A stretch of DNA of 64,000 nucleotides from Bacillus tequilensis KCTC 13622. GTDB taxonomy: Bacteria > Bacillota > Bacilli > Bacillales > Bacillaceae. The notes beneath the pieces were generated by a model, which did not search any database, had not been told where the DNA came from, and worked only from the letters and a program-made list of their open reading frames with translations. Position 1 is the first letter of the stretch. Each line of letters begins with the position of its first letter. The stretch covers positions 124,001 through 188,000 of the forward strand of contig NZ_AYTO01000039.1 of NCBI RefSeq assembly GCF_000507145.1. Direction: 5' to 3'. Position numbers and translations under genes: made by a program. This document shows positions 8,660 to 17,264 of this stretch, one piece after another.

Positions 8660-10045
8660 ATGAGTTCATTATTTAGAAAAAAACCGCTTGAAACATTGAG
8701 CGCGCAGAGCAAGTCAAAAAGCCTTGCCCGTACGTTGAGCGCATTTGATTTAACCTTGCTTGGCATCGGCTGTGTCATCGGTACAGGGATTTTTGTCATT
8801 ACAGGAACAGTGGCGGCAACCGGAGCGGGTCCCGCTCTCATCATATCGTTTATTTTAGCAGGGCTCGCCTGTGCTCTTGCTGCCTTCTGTTATGCTGAGT
8901 TTTCGTCTTCGATTCCAATTTCGGGAAGCGTGTACTCATACTCCTATGTGACACTCGGCGAACTGCTCGCCTTTTTGATCGGCTGGGATCTCATGCTTGA
9001 ATACGTTATTGCGCTGTCGGCGGTTGCCACCGGCTGGTCTTCTTACTTTCAATCACTGCTTGCCGGCTTCAACTTTCATCTTCCGTCCGCACTGACGGGA
9101 GCGCCTGGAAGCACGCCGGGCGCCGTGTTTAATCTTCCGGCCGCAGTGATCATTCTCCTCATCACTGCGATTGTCAGCAGAGGCGCCAAGGAAAGCACAC
9201 GCTTTAACAATGTCATCGTACTGATGAAAATTGCGATCATTTTATTGTTCATCATTGTCGGCATTGGTTACGTCAAACCGGATAACTGGTCTCCTTTCAT
9301 GCCATTCGGGATGAAAGGCGTCATTGTCAGCGCGGCAACTGTGTTCTTCGCGTATCTCGGATTTGACGCGGTTTCTAACGCTTCCGAGGAAGTGAAAAAT
9401 CCGCAAAAAAACATGCCGGTCGGCATTATTACAGCTCTTGCCGTCTGTACCGTTTTGTACATCACGGTATCGCTTGTGCTGACAGGCATGATGCCTTATA
9501 CGAAATTGAATGTCGGTGATCCGGTGTCCTTCGCGCTGAAATTCGTCGGCCAGGACGCTGTTGCCGGAATTATTTCTGTCGGTGCCATTATCGGGATTAC
9601 GACGGTTATGCTCGCTTTGCTGTACGCTCAGGTTCGTTTGACATTTGCCATGAGCAGAGACGGCCTTCTGCCTAGGGTGTTCGCAAAGGTTCATCCGTCA
9701 TTTAAAACGCCGTTCCGCAACACATGGCTGACAGGTATCGTTGCGGCGGGAATCGCCGGGTTTATTAACCTCGGAACACTGGCCCATCTGGTGAACATGG
9801 GAACGCTGGCCGCGTTTACGGTCATTTCGATTGCTGTCATTGTGTTAAGAAAGAAACACCCGGAAATCAAAGCGTCCTTCAGAGTGCCGTTCGTTCCGGT
9901 CGTGCCGATTATCAGCGCAGGCATCTGCCTTTGGTTCATGTACAGCCTTCCCGGTATCACGTGGCTTTCATTTGTGATCTGGATCGCTGTCGGAACGCTG
10001 GTTTATTTCCTGTATTCACGAAAACACAGCTTACTAAATCAATAA
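8660..10045 (+). CDS. yfnA: Amino acid permease YfnA (APC superfamily)
   Basis: A 461-residue protein with about 12 hydrophobic segments. It has the APC/cationic amino acid transporter hallmark near the N terminus (LLGIGCVIGTGIFVITG) and the FFAYLGFDAVSNASEEVKNP loop typical of CAT-type permeases. The ATG is preceded by GGAGGAA with good spacing. It is monocistronic: own promoter, strong terminator. The substrate is probably an amino acid; which one cannot be read from sequence. Confidence 0.93.
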   Translation: MSSLFRKKPLETLSAQSKSKSLARTLSAFDLTLLGIGCVIGTGIFVITGTVAATGAGPALIISFILAGLACALAAFCYAEFSSSIPISGSVYSYSYVTLGELLAFLIGWDLMLEYVIALSAVATGWSSYFQSLLAGFNFHLPSALTGAPGSTPGAVFNLPAAVIILLITAIVSRGAKESTRFNNVIVLMKIAIILLFIIVGIGYVKPDNWSPFMPFGMKGVIVSAATVFFAYLGFDAVSNASEEVKNPQKNMPVGIITALAVCTVLYITVSLVLTGMMPYTKLNVGDPVSFALKFVGQDAVAGIISVGAIIGITTVMLALLYAQVRLTFAMSRDGLLPRVFAKVHPSFKTPFRNTWLTGIVAAGIAGFINLGTLAHLVNMGTLAAFTVISIAVIVLRKKHPEIKASFRVPFVPVVPIISAGICLWFMYSLPGITWLSFVIWIAVGTLVYFLYSRKHSLLNQ

Positions 10046-10052
10046 CCTTTTC

Positions 10053-10085
10053 AGCCGGCGGTGCCTCACCCGCCGGCTTTTTCCT
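10053..10085 (+). terminator. Terminator of yfnA
   Basis: A nine-base-pair stem AGCCGGCGG/CCGCCGGCT followed by TTTTTCCTTTTTTT. Confidence 0.92.
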
Positions 10086-10134
10086 TTTTTTATGTGCTAT
10101 ACTTTCAGTACATATGCAGAAAGGGAGACAACTG

Positions 10135-10842
10135 ATGAAACAATACCGCACTCTATTATTTGATGTAGATGATACCATCCTTGATTTTAAGGCGGCAGAA
10201 GCATTGGCGCTGCGTTTGCTGTTTGAAGATTAAAATATTCCTTTAACAGATGAAATGAAGACGCAGTATAAAACAATCAATCAAAACCTATGGAGAGCTT
10301 TTGAAGAAGGAAAGATTACACGAGATGAAGTCGTGAACACCCGTTTTTCCGCTTTGTTCAAGGAATACGGTTATGAGGCGGACGGCGCTTTGCTTGAGCA
10401 AAAATACCGCCGTTTTCTTGAAAAAGGGCATCAGCTAATGGACGGCGCCTTCGATCTCATCTCAAATCTGCAGCTTCAGTTTGATTTGTATATCGTGACA
10501 AACGGCGTGTCTAAGACGCAATATAAGCGTCTCCGTGATTCAGGATTGTTCCCGTTCTTCAAGGATATTTTCGTATCTGAAGACACAGGGTGCCAAAAGC
10601 CAATGAAGGAATATTTCGATTACGTGTTTGCACGGATACCCCAATTTTCAGCGGAGCACACATTAATCATTGGCGATTCACTCACTGCTGATGTGAAAGG
10701 CGGACAGCTCGCCGGGCTTGATACTTGCTGGTTTAACCCTGACTTGAAGCAAAATGAATTAGAGATCATGCCAACATATGAGATTCGCGAGCTTGAAGAG
10801 CTGTACCGCATTTTGAATATCGAACATTCCGTCAGCTGCTAA
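10135..10842 (+). pseudogene. yfnB: HAD-family hydrolase YfnB, interrupted by an in-frame ochre stop
   Basis: The reading frame encodes a 235-codon HAD phosphatase (YjjG/YfnB type): motif I LFDVDDTILD, cap region, motif II VTNG, motif IV IIGDSLTADVKGG. Codon 33 (10231-10233) is TAA where 168 YfnB has, from memory, a Gln codon, so one C-to-T change would explain it. The frame continues intact afterwards and an ATG at 10255 could restart, but such a product would lack motif I and the nucleophile Asp. It is either a recent pseudogene or a base-calling error. Confidence 0.85.
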
Positions 10843-10860
10843 TCAGGCTGACGGTGTTTC
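10829..10860 (+). terminator. Terminator of yfnB
   Basis: The stem CCGTCAGC/GCTGACGG overlaps the yfnB stop codon and is followed by a T-rich tract. Confidence 0.75.
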
Positions 10861-10953
10861 TTTTCAAAGAGTCTTTTTCCCTCTTGATAAATTCTTCACC
10901 TTATGAATAATATGGTGGTATGCTTTGACTATATGTGTAAGGAGGAAACTCAT

Positions 10954-12183
10954 TTGGCTATCGCCGCCCCGCTAAAAGAAAAAACAGTTCAAAAACCCGG
11001 CACCACCGTGTATCCGATTTTGATTATCATCGGAATCTGCCACATGCTCAACGATTCGCTGCAAGCCGTGATTCCAGCCATGTTCCCCATTTTGGAGCGC
11101 TCCATGAGCCTGACGTTTACACAGCTCGGCATCATCGCTTTTACATTAAACATGGTGTCATCTGTGATGCAGCCTGTCGTCGGCTGGTATACCGATAAAC
11201 AGCCCCGGCCTTACGCGCTGCCAATCGGCCTGACTGCGAGCATGCTCGGCATTTTGGGCCTTGCATTTGCCCCGTCATTTGTCACGATCTTATGCTGTGT
11301 GTTTTTCATCGGATTAGGCTCGGCCATTTTCCATCCGGAAGGCTCCCGTGTGGCGTATATGGCCGCTGGCACAAAACGCGGTCTCGCCCAGTCGATCTAT
11401 CAGGTGGGCGGAAACTCAGGTCAGGCGATGGCGCCTCTGATCACCGCGCTGATCCTTGTACCGCTCGGACAATTCGGCGCCGTTTGGTTCACGCTTGTCG
11501 CCGCGCTCGCTGTTATGTTTCTGCTGTATATCGCGAAATGGTACGCCGCACGTCTCGGAAATTTTGCCCAGAAGTCCGGCAAACAAAAGAAAACGGCCGA
11601 CAACACGGCTATCACCAAGTCTGTTGTATCTGCTCTTATCATTATTATTTTTCTCATTTTTGCTCGTTCTTGGTATACGAGTGCGATCGGCAACTTTTAC
11701 ACATTTTACGCGATGGATACATATCACGTAAGCATTCAGCAGGCGCAGAGCTATATTTTTGTCTTTTTGCTGTTCGGCGCTGTCGGCACGTTTCTGGGCG
11801 GCCCGCTTGCAGACCGATTCGGAAAACGCTTCGTGATTCTCGGTTCGCTGCTCTGCTCGGCGCCGCTGGCGATTTTGCTTCCGTTCGCAGGCCCGGTGCT
11901 CGCCTATGGCGTGCTCGCATTGATCGGCTTGGTTCTGATGTCGAGCTTTTCCGTAACGGTTGTCTACGCACAGGAGCTTGTCCCTGGAAAAATCGGCACA
12001 ATGTCCGGTTTGACCGTCGGGCTCGCCTTCGGAATGGGCGCGATCGGCGCTGTAGCCCTGGGCGCTCTGATTGACGCCGCAGGACTGACCCCGACAATGC
12101 TCGCCATCGCCTTTCTCCCTGTTCTCGGCATCCTTGCCTTCCTATTGCCGAGTGATCAGAAGCTGAGAGAATGGCATAGCTAA
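10954..12183 (+). CDS. yfnC: MFS transporter YfnC (fosmidomycin-resistance type)
   Basis: A 409-residue protein with about 12 membrane segments and a basic central loop (KSGKQKK). Sequence features such as NDSLQAVIPAMFPIL in TM1 and GSAIFHPEGSRVA are typical of the Fsr/YfnC branch of the major facilitator superfamily. The TTG at 10954 is taken as the start because GGAGG lies 8 bases upstream; the longer ATG start at 10903 has no ribosome site. The physiological substrate is unknown. Confidence 0.9.
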   Translation: MAIAAPLKEKTVQKPGTTVYPILIIIGICHMLNDSLQAVIPAMFPILERSMSLTFTQLGIIAFTLNMVSSVMQPVVGWYTDKQPRPYALPIGLTASMLGILGLAFAPSFVTILCCVFFIGLGSAIFHPEGSRVAYMAAGTKRGLAQSIYQVGGNSGQAMAPLITALILVPLGQFGAVWFTLVAALAVMFLLYIAKWYAARLGNFAQKSGKQKKTADNTAITKSVVSALIIIIFLIFARSWYTSAIGNFYTFYAMDTYHVSIQQAQSYIFVFLLFGAVGTFLGGPLADRFGKRFVILGSLLCSAPLAILLPFAGPVLAYGVLALIGLVLMSSFSVTVVYAQELVPGKIGTMSGLTVGLAFGMGAIGAVALGALIDAAGLTPTMLAIAFLPVLGILAFLLPSDQKLREWHS

Positions 12184-12184
12184 A

Positions 12185-12214
12185 AAATCCCTGCCGCTTG
12201 GCAGGGATTTTTTA
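12185..12214. terminator. Bidirectional terminator between yfnC and yfnD
   Basis: A symmetrical hairpin (AAAATCCCTGCC-GCTT-GGCAGGGATTTT) with A and T runs on both sides separates the convergent genes. Confidence 0.92.
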
Positions 12215-13150
12215 ATCCAGCTGTATAAAATGAGTGTCAGGCACTGCATGCTTCGGGATAAAGCCATCCGCAAAGCCGGGGAACGCCGACTGTATTTCGT
12301 CAATCCATCTCTTCAGACTTAAAATATACGGCATATAAATCATCTCAATTGTCGCTTCATCTTCAATCCGGTAGTACCAGCAAAGATTAAACTCTTTTTC
12401 CGTCACCAGTGTAAACCCCGAGAAATGATAGAAAATCAGCGGCGTTTCATCTAGATACACGCGCCCGTCCTTTTGCCCGACCTTATAGTTTTCGATATTC
12501 CAAAGCGCCGTATTGGCTCCGATTGATTTGACAACATGCACACCCTTGTACTGCGCCGGCCATGTCTCCACATATCTTTGATCGCCGTACGTCTTTCGTT
12601 CCGTATCCATCTCTACCGTACAAAAGGCAATGCAGTCCTGTCTCCACTGCCACACCGCTTCATAGGCTTCATCGGTATTCCCGGCACCGACAAAGCCCGT
12701 GTTATAACGGCCGGTCCGTTCATAATAGGACATGAACCGCGGCGAGTTGCGGTGATCAGTCAAATACAGAGAAGCCGTCGGGTTTTCTGCAAAAAGATGT
12801 GCCGGATCAGAAAAGAAAAACAGATCGGTATCCATATGGGCAAAGTATTCTGCGTCCTTCCACTTGCTCATGACATGGAACAAAAAAGCGGGCTTCAATG
12901 TCCAGCAATATTCATGAAACGTTCGATTGCTTTTCGCTTTCAGCAGCTCCGGGTCTTCCATTTCATGCAGCCGCACAAAGGTCACATGCTCCCATGGCAC
13001 GTGCTGAAGCAATTCATACGCTTTCTGGTCGACACACAGCACATACAAATGAAAATCATCGCAATGCTCATGGAGAGAATGAATCATGGGCATAAGCTTA
13101 AAGATATGCGTCCTTGACACTATCGTTGAAAAATGAAATGTACTCACCAT
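12212..13150 (-). CDS. yfnD: Glycosyltransferase-like protein YfnD (spore surface glycan cluster)
   Basis: A 312-residue soluble protein with a nucleotide-diphospho-sugar transferase fold; the DxD motif is seen in AHMDTDLFFFSDP, and an IFYHFSGF motif shared with YfnF lies near the end. YfnF (15276-14353) is a clear paralogue. It is the last gene of yfnH-G-F-E-D, which in B. subtilis is a late sporulation operon required for spore crust polysaccharide. The operon ends at the terminator shared with yfnC. Confidence 0.88.
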   Translation of the reverse strand: MVSTFHFSTIVSRTHIFKLMPMIHSLHEHCDDFHLYVLCVDQKAYELLQHVPWEHVTFVRLHEMEDPELLKAKSNRTFHEYCWTLKPAFLFHVMSKWKDAEYFAHMDTDLFFFSDPAHLFAENPTASLYLTDHRNSPRFMSYYERTGRYNTGFVGAGNTDEAYEAVWQWRQDCIAFCTVEMDTERKTYGDQRYVETWPAQYKGVHVVKSIGANTALWNIENYKVGQKDGRVYLDETPLIFYHFSGFTLVTEKEFNLCWYYRIEDEATIEMIYMPYILSLKRWIDEIQSAFPGFADGFIPKHAVPDTHFIQLD

Positions 13151-13161
13151 ACCACATCCAA

Positions 13162-14325
13162 TTATCTAAGATCCACGTGCAGCAAATCGTTGACAAGCGC
13201 ATACAGCGCGTTAGCAAAATCGTTCACGCCAAGCTTCTTCTTCGCTTTTGGCAGAAGCTTGCGGACAGATTGCAAATCAAAGTTTTTCGCCGTCACCCTT
13301 GGGGCTTTCTTTTGCCAATCCGGATCAATGTTGCGCTCTTTGACAACATGGAGAAGCTCAAGAAACAGATTCAGCAGCATGTCGTATTTCTGAGATTCCA
13401 AAAGCTTATGAATATCAGTCATGATGCCGTTTGTCATGTCAGGCGGGAACGGCCCGTTAAAAGCGAGATGAACGTCTAAGGAGTTGATGTTGTTGTATTT
13501 ATCGCACATATAGGCAATGTTTGCCCGAATATCGTCTACAGACTTACAATTGCTCGGGTGCTCCTGGTGAACACTGACAATGTCTCGATGCAGCCTGAAC
13601 GTCAGTCCGGCCTGATGAAGCCTGATCCCGAGGTCATAATCCTCAAACCCGTACCGTACAATGCCTTCATCAAATAAACCGAGGCCAACCACATGCTTGC
13701 GTTTAACAGAGGAATTATTCGTGATAAAAAAACGCCATGGCATATGATAGCCTTTCAAATCATCTCCGTACTCATCTAAAATCCGTTTGAGCACGTGGAT
13801 AAAGTCGGTATCGAGGTCAAAGCTTTTGTCCAGGAAGCTTCCGTTCTTGATATCCGCTTCATTCAGCAGCTTTTGTTTGTCTTTCTTCGGCATTTCGTCT
13901 ACGAGCTTTGCGAGCTGTTCCTTATGTTCGTCTTCAAACCGTTCATAATAAAAACTGTAGATCCGTTTCCAAAACAAACCGCACACGACGAGATCCTCTT
14001 CATTCTCATGCGCTTTGATATGCTTTGCCACAAGGTCCTTTGCCGCAAGCATATCGCTGTCATGGAAAATCAGGATATCTCCTCTGGCATTGCGAAGCGC
14101 CTGATTTCGCCCGTACGCGATGCCTCTGTTTTCTTTAATCCGTATAAAAATCAGCGGAAAATCCGCTTGAAACGACTCAAGCATCGAGAGCGTCCCGTCT
14201 TCAGAGCCATTGTCCGCTACAATGACTTCAAATTCCTCATCGCACTCCTGCTGGTTTAACGACAGAAGGCTGTTATAGAGACGTTCCTTTGAATTATATG
14301 CAGGAATAATAACGCTTGCTTTCAC
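13162..14325 (-). CDS. yfnE: Family 2 glycosyltransferase YfnE
   Basis: A 387-residue protein. Residues 1-100 are a GT-A domain (VIIPAYNSKERL, ADNGSEDGTL, metal-binding FHDSDML) and near residue 220 the acceptor-site motif GFEDYDLGIRLHQAG is intact. The C-terminal third is helical and family-specific. The GTG start at 14325 has AGGAAGTG upstream. It lies in the spore glycan cluster, 11 bp before yfnD and 27 bp after yfnF. Confidence 0.88.
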   Translation of the reverse strand: MKASVIIPAYNSKERLYNSLLSLNQQECDEEFEVIVADNGSEDGTLSMLESFQADFPLIFIRIKENRGIAYGRNQALRNARGDILIFHDSDMLAAKDLVAKHIKAHENEEDLVVCGLFWKRIYSFYYERFEDEHKEQLAKLVDEMPKKDKQKLLNEADIKNGSFLDKSFDLDTDFIHVLKRILDEYGDDLKGYHMPWRFFITNNSSVKRKHVVGLGLFDEGIVRYGFEDYDLGIRLHQAGLTFRLHRDIVSVHQEHPSNCKSVDDIRANIAYMCDKYNNINSLDVHLAFNGPFPPDMTNGIMTDIHKLLESQKYDMLLNLFLELLHVVKERNIDPDWQKKAPRVTAKNFDLQSVRKLLPKAKKKLGVNDFANALYALVNDLLHVDLR

Positions 14326-14352
14326 TTCATTTCACTTCCTGTATTTACTCAT

Positions 14353-15276
14353 TTATTTGTTGTCATCTTTTGAAGCAAAACCGTTAAATTCAGGGTCTAA
14401 CGTTTTGATATGCTGAATGATATGCGGCAGTGTCTCTTGGTACAGCTCATGCACAAACGGCAGGTCTGTGCGGGTTGTTTCATGAATCTGTTTGATTTCA
14501 TTCATGCTGACGATTCGATATCCGCTGAAATGGTAAAAGATCAGCGGGCTGCCATCCTCCAGAACGATCCGGCCATCCTTCCAGGAAAACGTGTGCTGAC
14601 CGTAGTTCCAGTGGCCGATGTTCACACCGGGTGTCGTAATGTCGCACACATTCGGAAACAGCTCAGACATATAATCCAAATAGCCCTGATCGCCGAATTT
14701 CCCTTCACCCGGGGCATTTTTACATTCCTCAAGACAGCGATTCTTCCACCACTCCAAGCAATCCGTACCCGCATCATCATGCTTAAAGCTGATAAAGCCG
14801 GAGTTATATTTGCCTAAAAGCCGCTGCAGCATGTCAATCTGCTCTTTCTCAAAGGAAGGGATGACGATATCCCCCCGTGAAAGCAGTACCGAGCAGTCCG
14901 GCTGGTTTTCAAAAATTGGTGATGGATCTGCATAGAAAAAGAGATCCCCGTCAATATATGTCACACGATCCAGCTCGGGATTGCTGTTCAGCACCGCTTG
15001 CAGAAAGATCGGCTTCATCGTCCAGCAGTACTCGCTTTGATCTCTCGTTTCCTTGAGCTTCAAGAGCATTTCATTTTCAAGGGCGGCCACAGGCACAAGG
15101 TTCAGCTGCTTCATCGCAAGCTTCTGTAAAACGCGGTGCGTATCCTCATCCATGCACAGCGTAAAAATCGGACTGTCCTGATCAACTTGCTCTAACGACT
15201 TAAATAAGGCGACTGCCTGATATAATCTCCCTTTTGATAAAACGGTGCAATACGCGCTGGCCACAGTGATGTTCAC
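14353..15276 (-). CDS. yfnF: Glycosyltransferase-like protein YfnF
   Basis: A 307-residue paralogue of YfnD: DxD in TYIDGDLFFYADP, TPGVNIGHWNY and IFYHFSGYRIVS. The start is uncertain. GTG at 15276 is in frame but its ribosome site is weak, while AGGTGAAC lies inside the first codons. It sits between yfnG (11 bp upstream) and yfnE, so it probably transfers a sugar supplied by YfnH/YfnG. Confidence 0.86.
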   Translation of the reverse strand: MNITVASAYCTVLSKGRLYQAVALFKSLEQVDQDSPIFTLCMDEDTHRVLQKLAMKQLNLVPVAALENEMLLKLKETRDQSEYCWTMKPIFLQAVLNSNPELDRVTYIDGDLFFYADPSPIFENQPDCSVLLSRGDIVIPSFEKEQIDMLQRLLGKYNSGFISFKHDDAGTDCLEWWKNRCLEECKNAPGEGKFGDQGYLDYMSELFPNVCDITTPGVNIGHWNYGQHTFSWKDGRIVLEDGSPLIFYHFSGYRIVSMNEIKQIHETTRTDLPFVHELYQETLPHIIQHIKTLDPEFNGFASKDDNK

Positions 15277-15287
15277 CTCGTTTCACA

Positions 15288-16256
15288 TTACTTGTTGAAG
15301 AATTCCGTATACCATTCGATCGTTTTTTCAAGTCCTTCATCAATGGTGTAGGCCGGGGTCCAATTCAGCAGCTTTCTTGCTTTTTCCGCGGATAAATATT
15401 GATGTTTGATTTCATTGCTTCCCTGATTCAGCACTTTCGGCTCCAGATCACTGTTCATTTTCTTCAAGATTTTTTCTACCAGTTCAAGTACGGTCAGCTG
15501 AATTTCATTGCTGAAGTTAAAGGCCTCTCCGGCAAGATTGTTTTCTTCCATTTTTTCTGCCAGAAGCAAATAAGCCTGAACGGCATCTTCAATATAGAAG
15601 TAGTCTCGGACAAAGGTGCCGTCGCTGCGGATTTCAGGCGCTTCTCCGTTCAGCACAAGCTGAATCGTCTGCGGAATGATACGGTTGAAATTCAAATCCC
15701 CGCCGCCATACAGGTTCCCGCAGCGCGTGATGCAGACCGGAAGCCCGTATGTGTGAAAATACGTGTGGCTGATCAGGTCTGCGCAGCTTTTTGAGACGTC
15801 GTACGGATGCTTGCCTTGCAGCGGCATATTCTCATCGTACGGAAGGTTTTCTTGATCGCCGTAAGCTTTATCACTTGAAGCGACAATCACGCGCTTGATT
15901 AACGGATGCTTCCGGCAGGCTTCAAGAACATTCCACGTGCCGAGAATATTCGCTTCAAAGGTGGAAATCGGGTTGCGGTTTGCCACGCCGACAATCGCTT
16001 GTGCAGCGAGATGAAAGACAGTATCAATTTCATACTCGCCAAGCGCGCGTTCAATGACAGGCAAGTCTTCAAGAGACCCTCGCACGACATTCATTTTCTT
16101 GATATGTTCCCCCTGATAAAGGTTGGATTGAGGCACATGATCCCTGACAAGTCCCGTCACGTTTGCGCCCTGTTCGATCAGCTCTTTCACTAAGTAACTT
16201 CCTAAGAGACCTGTACACCCCGTAACAAATACATTTTTATTTTTCCAGAAACTCAA
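15288..16256 (-). CDS. yfnG: NAD-dependent sugar epimerase/dehydratase YfnG (CDP-glucose 4,6-dehydratase-like)
   Basis: A 322-residue extended short-chain dehydrogenase. NAD-binding [11 protein letters not shown] is at the N terminus, then catalytic YDVSK near residue 152 and a C-terminal substrate domain. Its immediate upstream partner yfnH encodes a glucose-1-phosphate cytidylyltransferase-like protein, so a CDP-sugar pathway (CDP-glucose to CDP-4-keto-6-deoxyglucose) is the natural reading. The start is TTG at 16256. Confidence 0.9.
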   Translation of the reverse strand: MSFWKNKNVFVTGCTGLLGSYLVKELIEQGANVTGLVRDHVPQSNLYQGEHIKKMNVVRGSLEDLPVIERALGEYEIDTVFHLAAQAIVGVANRNPISTFEANILGTWNVLEACRKHPLIKRVIVASSDKAYGDQENLPYDENMPLQGKHPYDVSKSCADLISHTYFHTYGLPVCITRCGNLYGGGDLNFNRIIPQTIQLVLNGEAPEIRSDGTFVRDYFYIEDAVQAYLLLAEKMEENNLAGEAFNFSNEIQLTVLELVEKILKKMNSDLEPKVLNQGSNEIKHQYLSAEKARKLLNWTPAYTIDEGLEKTIEWYTEFFNK

Positions 16257-16262
16257 ATCAGT

Positions 16263-17027
16263 TCACCATACCTTCCATACTTGTTGTCCTTGATCCCACA
16301 TCTTGTTGACTTCTAAAAGGTTTTTATACGTATCGATAGCCGTCCAAAATCCGTAATGGCGGTACACGGCAAGCTCTCCGTCTTTGGCAAGGTTCTTCAG
16401 CGGTTCATCTTCGAACATTGTGTTCCCGTTCTTCGGCAAATAATCGAAAACCTTGGGACTGAGAACGAAGAATCCGCCGTTGATGATTCCGTCACTCGAT
16501 GTCTTTTCAGAAAATGTTTTCGCCATGCCGTCCTTCACCGTCAAGGTGCCGAACTGCGAGACTTTGTCAATGCCGGTGACCGTCGCGGCAGCACCTTTTT
16601 CCTGATGATAGCTGATGAGATGGAAAAGATTAATATTGGCCAGCCCGTCCCCATAGGTAAGCAGAAACGTTTCATCGCCGATATAGTCTTTTGCCTGCAA
16701 GATTCTTCCGGCTGTCAGCGTGTCTTCCCCTGTCTCCAAAAACGTGATTTTCCACGTTTCAGGCTGCTCCAGCATCTGCACCTCTCCCGTAGAACTGTCA
16801 AGAGTCAGGCTGTTGTGCTTCCATTCATAGTCGAGAAAGTATTCTTTGATTTTTTCTCCTTTATAGCCTAAAAGCAGAATAAACTCGTTTACTCCGTAGT
16901 ACTGATAGATTTTCATAATATGCCATAGAATCGGTTTGCCGCCTATCATGGCGAGCGGCTTAGGAATGTCATTCGTAACTTCACTCATTCTCGTTCCTTT
17001 TCCGCCGCAGAGAATGACCGCTTTCAT
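16263..17027 (-). CDS. yfnH: Glucose-1-phosphate cytidylyltransferase-like YfnH
   Basis: A 254-residue sugar nucleotidyltransferase with signature GGKGTRMSEVTNDIPKPL and IGGKPILWHIMKIY, similar to RfbF. First gene of the yfnHGFED operon; ATG preceded by GAGGGG. It should make CDP-glucose for YfnG. In B. subtilis this operon is SigK-dependent; I could not identify a convincing SigK promoter upstream by eye. Confidence 0.91.
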   Translation of the reverse strand: MKAVILCGGKGTRMSEVTNDIPKPLAMIGGKPILWHIMKIYQYYGVNEFILLLGYKGEKIKEYFLDYEWKHNSLTLDSSTGEVQMLEQPETWKITFLETGEDTLTAGRILQAKDYIGDETFLLTYGDGLANINLFHLISYHQEKGAAATVTGIDKVSQFGTLTVKDGMAKTFSEKTSSDGIINGGFFVLSPKVFDYLPKNGNTMFEDEPLKNLAKDGELAVYRHYGFWTAIDTYKNLLEVNKMWDQGQQVWKVW

Positions 17028-17215
17028 CTCTACCCCTCATCTCTATGAATATTGAGTTCGAAACCTGGTACATCTTTACAATCTATCAAGACGTTTCCCC
17101 GATAATTTGTCCGACTTCAATACCGGTTTCAAAATCTACTGTAATGATATGAGAGAAAAGCGGTCTTGGTGACCAAATGAAATCTATTTTTTCAAGTTGG
17201 TTATGTAACCAAAAA

Positions 17216-17259
17216 AAAGAGCCTTGAGCGAAGGCATTGCGCCCGCTCAAGGCTCTTTC
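17216..17259 (-). terminator. Terminator of yfnI
   Basis: A 15-bp stem AGAGCCTTGAGCG/CGCTCAAGGCTCT with a T run on the minus strand, just beyond the yfnI stop. Confidence 0.9.
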
Positions 17260-17264
17260 TCGTC

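Noticed and set aside
11292..12074. 260-residue Arg/Cys-rich ORF
   Set aside because: Out-of-frame shadow of yfnC with no plausible domain.
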